Source: an uncultured Prevotellaceae bacterium (GTDB lineage Bacteria > Bacteroidota > Bacteroidia > Bacteroidales > Bacteroidaceae). From it: a DNA stretch of 7,742 bases. Under the pieces are notes generated by a model. It ran no database searches. It saw nothing but the letters and a program-made list of their open reading frames with translations, and was not told where the DNA came from. Positions 6,279 to 7,742 of the stretch are shown here, in pieces (position 1 is the first letter of the stretch; each line of letters starts with the position of its first letter). Location: assembly GCA_946407325.1 (NCBI GenBank), contig CAMJNN010000058.1, forward strand, positions 1 through 7,742. Reading direction: 5' to 3'. The translations under genes and the position numbers were made by a program.

Positions 6279-6804
6279 CTCTGTGCATTTCAAATTTCAC
6301 TTCATGCAAGGCACGCAGGGTGTTTACCAGTTTCTGTCCCCAATAGAGCTTGAAGTTTTCCTGACAAGTGGCAAGGGCATTGTGCATGTTACGGTTCACT
6401 CCTTGCCGGAATACAAACACGAAATCCTTGATGTCCTGGTAGATATCAGCCAACCCTTCAGAGATATAGCGAGTCACAGGTTGGTCGCTATACTTCATAT
6501 CCTCCACAAATACATCCAGGTAGTCGTCTCGATCACCCATGATGTCGGCCAGTTGGGCATTCATCATACTGTAGGTTTCTTCGGTCACGCAGGTCTCCAA
6601 TGCGTCATCCTCCTCATCCATCAACTCCATCTCTGGCAACAACAACGCCTTGACGTAGAGTAGGGGCAGCATCTTTAGTATGGTATCTACAAACTCCTCA
6701 CGTTCCATACCCTCTACATTCTCCAGAAACTGGCAGTATTGAGCTGCAACCGTTACAAACTCCACGCTATTGCGTTCGAATATCACCTTGCTCTCGCTTT
6801 GCAT
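6265..6804 (-). CDS. DUF5063-type conserved protein of unknown function
   Basis: The product has 179 residues, is acidic and mostly helical, with no signal peptide or membrane segment. Features such as FVTVAAQYCQFLENV, LKMLPLLYVKALLLPEME and EGLADIYQDIKDFVFVFRQG recall the Bacteroidetes family DUF5063, an identification made from memory and without a search. No catalytic motif is visible, and the C-terminus ends in an acidic RDDDN. The ATG at 6804 is chosen because an earlier in-frame TTG lies inside the -7 promoter element. It is the first gene of an operon with the exonuclease (overlapping) and rlmI (five-base gap), so a part in RNA processing or ribosome maturation is plausible but only inferred from position. 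Confidence 0.75.
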   Translation of the reverse strand: MQSESKVIFERNSVEFVTVAAQYCQFLENVEGMEREEFVDTILKMLPLLYVKALLLPEMELMDEEDDALETCVTEETYSMMNAQLADIMGDRDDYLDVFVEDMKYSDQPVTRYISEGLADIYQDIKDFVFVFRQGVNRNMHNALATCQENFKLYWGQKLVNTLRALHEVKFEMHRDDDN

Positions 6805-6825
6805 ATCTTTTTCTTTTATTAGTCG

Positions 6826-6857
6826 CAAAAATACTCATTATTTTGCAGACTGCCAAA
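6826..6857 (-). promoter_or_regulatory. Bacteroidetes-type promoter of the DUF5063-exonuclease-rlmI operon
   Basis: The minus strand reads TTTG (6857-6854), 20 bases, then TATTTTTG (6833-6826), a full match to the TTTG-N20-TAnnTTTG layout. Transcription would begin near 6819, about 15 bases before the ATG at 6804. The upstream box lies only about five bases from the U-tract of the nifJ terminator. Confidence 0.78.
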
Positions 6858-6861
6858 GCTT

Positions 6862-6899
6862 ATAAATAAAAACAGTGGCGAAGCATCAGCCTCGCCACT
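6862..6899 (-). terminator. Intrinsic terminator of nifJ
   Basis: On the minus strand AGTGGCGA and TCGCCACT form a perfect 8-bp stem (6899-6892 with 6881-6874) around a ten-base loop. The stem is followed by GTTTTTATTTAT. It ends transcription from nifJ before the next operon's promoter. It lies 22 bases after the TAA of the duplicated tail but about 97 bases after the actual nifJ stop, which suggests that the duplicated tail marks the older gene end. Confidence 0.85.
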
Positions 6900-6921
6900 A
6901 TTATTAATATGGAGGAAAGAT

Positions 6922-6957
6922 TTATTCTTTAACCTCAGCGCCCCAGTTGTTCTGAGC
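6922..6957 (-). repeat. In-frame second copy of the nifJ C-terminal tail
   Basis: The last 11 codons and stop of nifJ (7032-6997) are repeated here exactly 75 bases downstream in the same reading frame. The first 23 bases are identical. All later differences are silent: GAA/GAG, GTG/GTT, AAG/AAA, and TGA/TAA for the stop. Both copies encode AQNNWGAEVKE. The spacer has a second in-frame TGA at 6991-6993 and is otherwise open, so the copy would be translated only if two UGA codons were read through. Confidence 0.9.
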
Positions 6958-6968
6958 TCTAAAATTCC

Positions 6969-6986
6969 TTTCTTCTTCGGAAGAAA
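6969..6986. repeat. 7-bp inverted repeat with a TTCG loop in the nifJ tail spacer
   Basis: The plus strand reads TTTCTTC-TTCG-GAAGAAA: a perfect 7-bp stem closed by C-G around a TTCG tetraloop. On the minus strand (the nifJ mRNA) the loop is CGAA and the stem is followed by GGAATTTT, too short a U-run for a confident terminator. It occupies the middle of the spacer between the two nifJ tails. Confidence 0.45.
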
Positions 6987-6996
6987 CAAATCAGGA

Positions 6997-7742
6997 TCAT
7001 TCCTTCACTTCAGCGCCCCAGTTGTTCTGAGCAAGACGCTTGTAGCTGTTGTAACGCCACTTTGCGTTGTCCTCAGCAGCCTGGAACAGCTCGTCAGCCT
7101 CTGCAGGATACTGCTTCATCACGGATGCATAGCGAACCTCACCCTTCAGGAAGTCCTTGAAACCTTCCCACTTAGGCTCCTTGCTATCCAGTGTGAATGG
7201 GTTCTTGCCCTCAGCTTCCAATGCTGGGTTGTAACGCCACAGATGCCAGTAACCGCACTCAACAGCCTTAGCTTCCTCAGCCTGACTCTTACCCATACCA
7301 GCCTTCAGACCATGGTTGATACATGGAGCGTAAGCGATGATGAGTGATGGGCCTGGATAAGCTTCAGCCTCACGCAGTGCCTTCAGGGTCTGGTTGTTGT
7401 CAGCACCCATAGCAATCTGAGCTACATATACGTAACCGTAAGTAGTAGCCATCAAGCCAAGGTCTTTCTTGCGTACGCGCTTACCTGCGGCAGCAAACTT
7501 AGCGATGGCACCGATAGGAGTAGCCTTAGATGACTGACCACCTGTGTTAGAATATACCTCAGTATCGATAACGAGGATATTCACATCCTTACCAGAAGCG
7601 ATCACGTGGTCAAGACCACCGTAACCGATATCGTAAGAAGCACCGTCACCACCGATAATCCACTGACTACGTTTCACGAGGTAGTTCTGGAACTCAGCGA
7701 TTACTGCGCAATACTTGCACTTGTCCTTGTTAGCCTCTACCA
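6997..7742 (-). CDS. nifJ: Pyruvate:ferredoxin (flavodoxin) oxidoreductase, C-terminal part
   Basis: PFOR oxidises pyruvate and CoA to acetyl-CoA, CO2 and reduced ferredoxin or flavodoxin, a central step in anaerobic metabolism in the cytoplasm. The gene runs off the right edge and 247 C-terminal residues are visible out of a usual 1170-1200. They cover the thiamine-diphosphate domain: WIIGGDGASYDIGYGGLDH (cofactor and Mg2+ site), DTEVYSNTGGQSSKATPIGAIAKFAAAGKR split over about 7563-7476, and YAPCINHGLKAGMGKSQ. The Cys of that last block (codon near 7323) corresponds to the late cysteine ligand of the proximal 4Fe-4S cluster in characterised PFORs. After NPFTLDSKEPKW come a short helical segment and the end AQNNWGAEVKE. 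There is no long C-terminal extension as in Desulfovibrio africanus. The stop is TGA and a synonymous second copy of the last 11 codons follows 75 bases downstream. A strong terminator lies beyond it. Confidence 0.96.
   Translation of the reverse strand, partial: VEANKDKCKYCAVIAEFQNYLVKRSQWIIGGDGASYDIGYGGLDHVIASGKDVNILVIDTEVYSNTGGQSSKATPIGAIAKFAAAGKRVRKKDLGLMATTYGYVYVAQIAMGADNNQTLKALREAEAYPGPSLIIAYAPCINHGLKAGMGKSQAEEAKAVECGYWHLWRYNPALEAEGKNPFTLDSKEPKWEGFKDFLKGEVRYASVMKQYPAEADELFQAAEDNAKWRYNSYKRLAQNNWGAEVKE

Noticed and set aside
6088..6663. Plus-strand open frame of 191 codons opposite the exonuclease and DUF5063-type genes
   Set aside because: It is antisense to two genes with good family features and clear coupling, and its product is a run of hydrophobic residues typical of a reverse-complement frame.
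6922..6999. Stop-codon reassignment (UGA read as an amino acid) to explain the in-frame tails
   Set aside because: No gene in the window needs an internal UGA to be complete, both proteins reach their normal family end at the UGA, and nifJ would need two UGAs read through.
1..7742. CRISPR array, tRNA or rRNA genes, insertion sequence or transposase
   Set aside because: I saw no regularly spaced repeats, no cloverleaf-like gene and no transposase motifs. The only repeats found are the gene-tail copies and short inverted repeats listed above.

Overview
The window looks like chromosomal DNA from a member of the Bacteroidales, most likely a Prevotella-like organism. Three things point there: promoters of the TTTG-N20-TAnnTTTG type used by the Bacteroidetes primary sigma factor, few clear Shine-Dalgarno sequences, and a set of proteins (PFOR, a DUF5063-type protein, RlmI, RsmE, a NupG-type transporter, a CE15-type esterase) that read like Bacteroidales homologues. 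This assignment comes from recognition, not from a search.

Layout, left to right. Positions 1-318 (+) hold the C-terminal end of a TonB-dependent outer-membrane receptor. Its stop overlaps the stop of a convergent, secreted CE15-type glucuronoyl esterase-like protein (315-1544, -). A 150-bp divergent promoter region follows, then a GNAT acetyltransferase (1695-2183, +), which converges within 5 bp on rsmE. RsmE (2189-2896, -) is the second gene of a nupG-rsmE unit whose first gene is a NupG-type nucleoside/proton symporter (2915-4180, -). The 251-bp region before nupG is unusually rich: two Bacteroidetes-type promoters in tandem, a 20-bp near-perfect palindrome, and a short leader with a 13-residue ORF that ends inside an intrinsic terminator hairpin. 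Next comes a compact minus-strand operon read as DUF5063-type gene, then DEDDy 3'-5' exonuclease, then the rRNA methyltransferase rlmI (6804 down to 4432), with a good promoter at 6826-6857. The window ends inside nifJ, which encodes pyruvate:ferredoxin oxidoreductase (6997-7742, -, C-terminal part), followed by a strong terminator.

Most of this is housekeeping: central anaerobic metabolism (PFOR), rRNA modification (RsmE, RlmI), nucleoside uptake and nucleic-acid trimming. A glycan-degradation and uptake pair sits at the left edge.

The most surprising observation is that the only two genes with free intergenic DNA beyond their stop, nifJ and rlmI, are each followed in the same reading frame by a second copy of their own C-terminal coding tail. 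Both genes end in TGA and both extra tails end in TAA. Within the strongly matching tails the differences are mostly synonymous (entirely so in nifJ). This suggests that the 3' ends of both genes were replaced by, or duplicated from, a diverged allele and the old ends were left behind. The tandem-promoter, leader-peptide and terminator arrangement before nupG is the second item that merits a close look.
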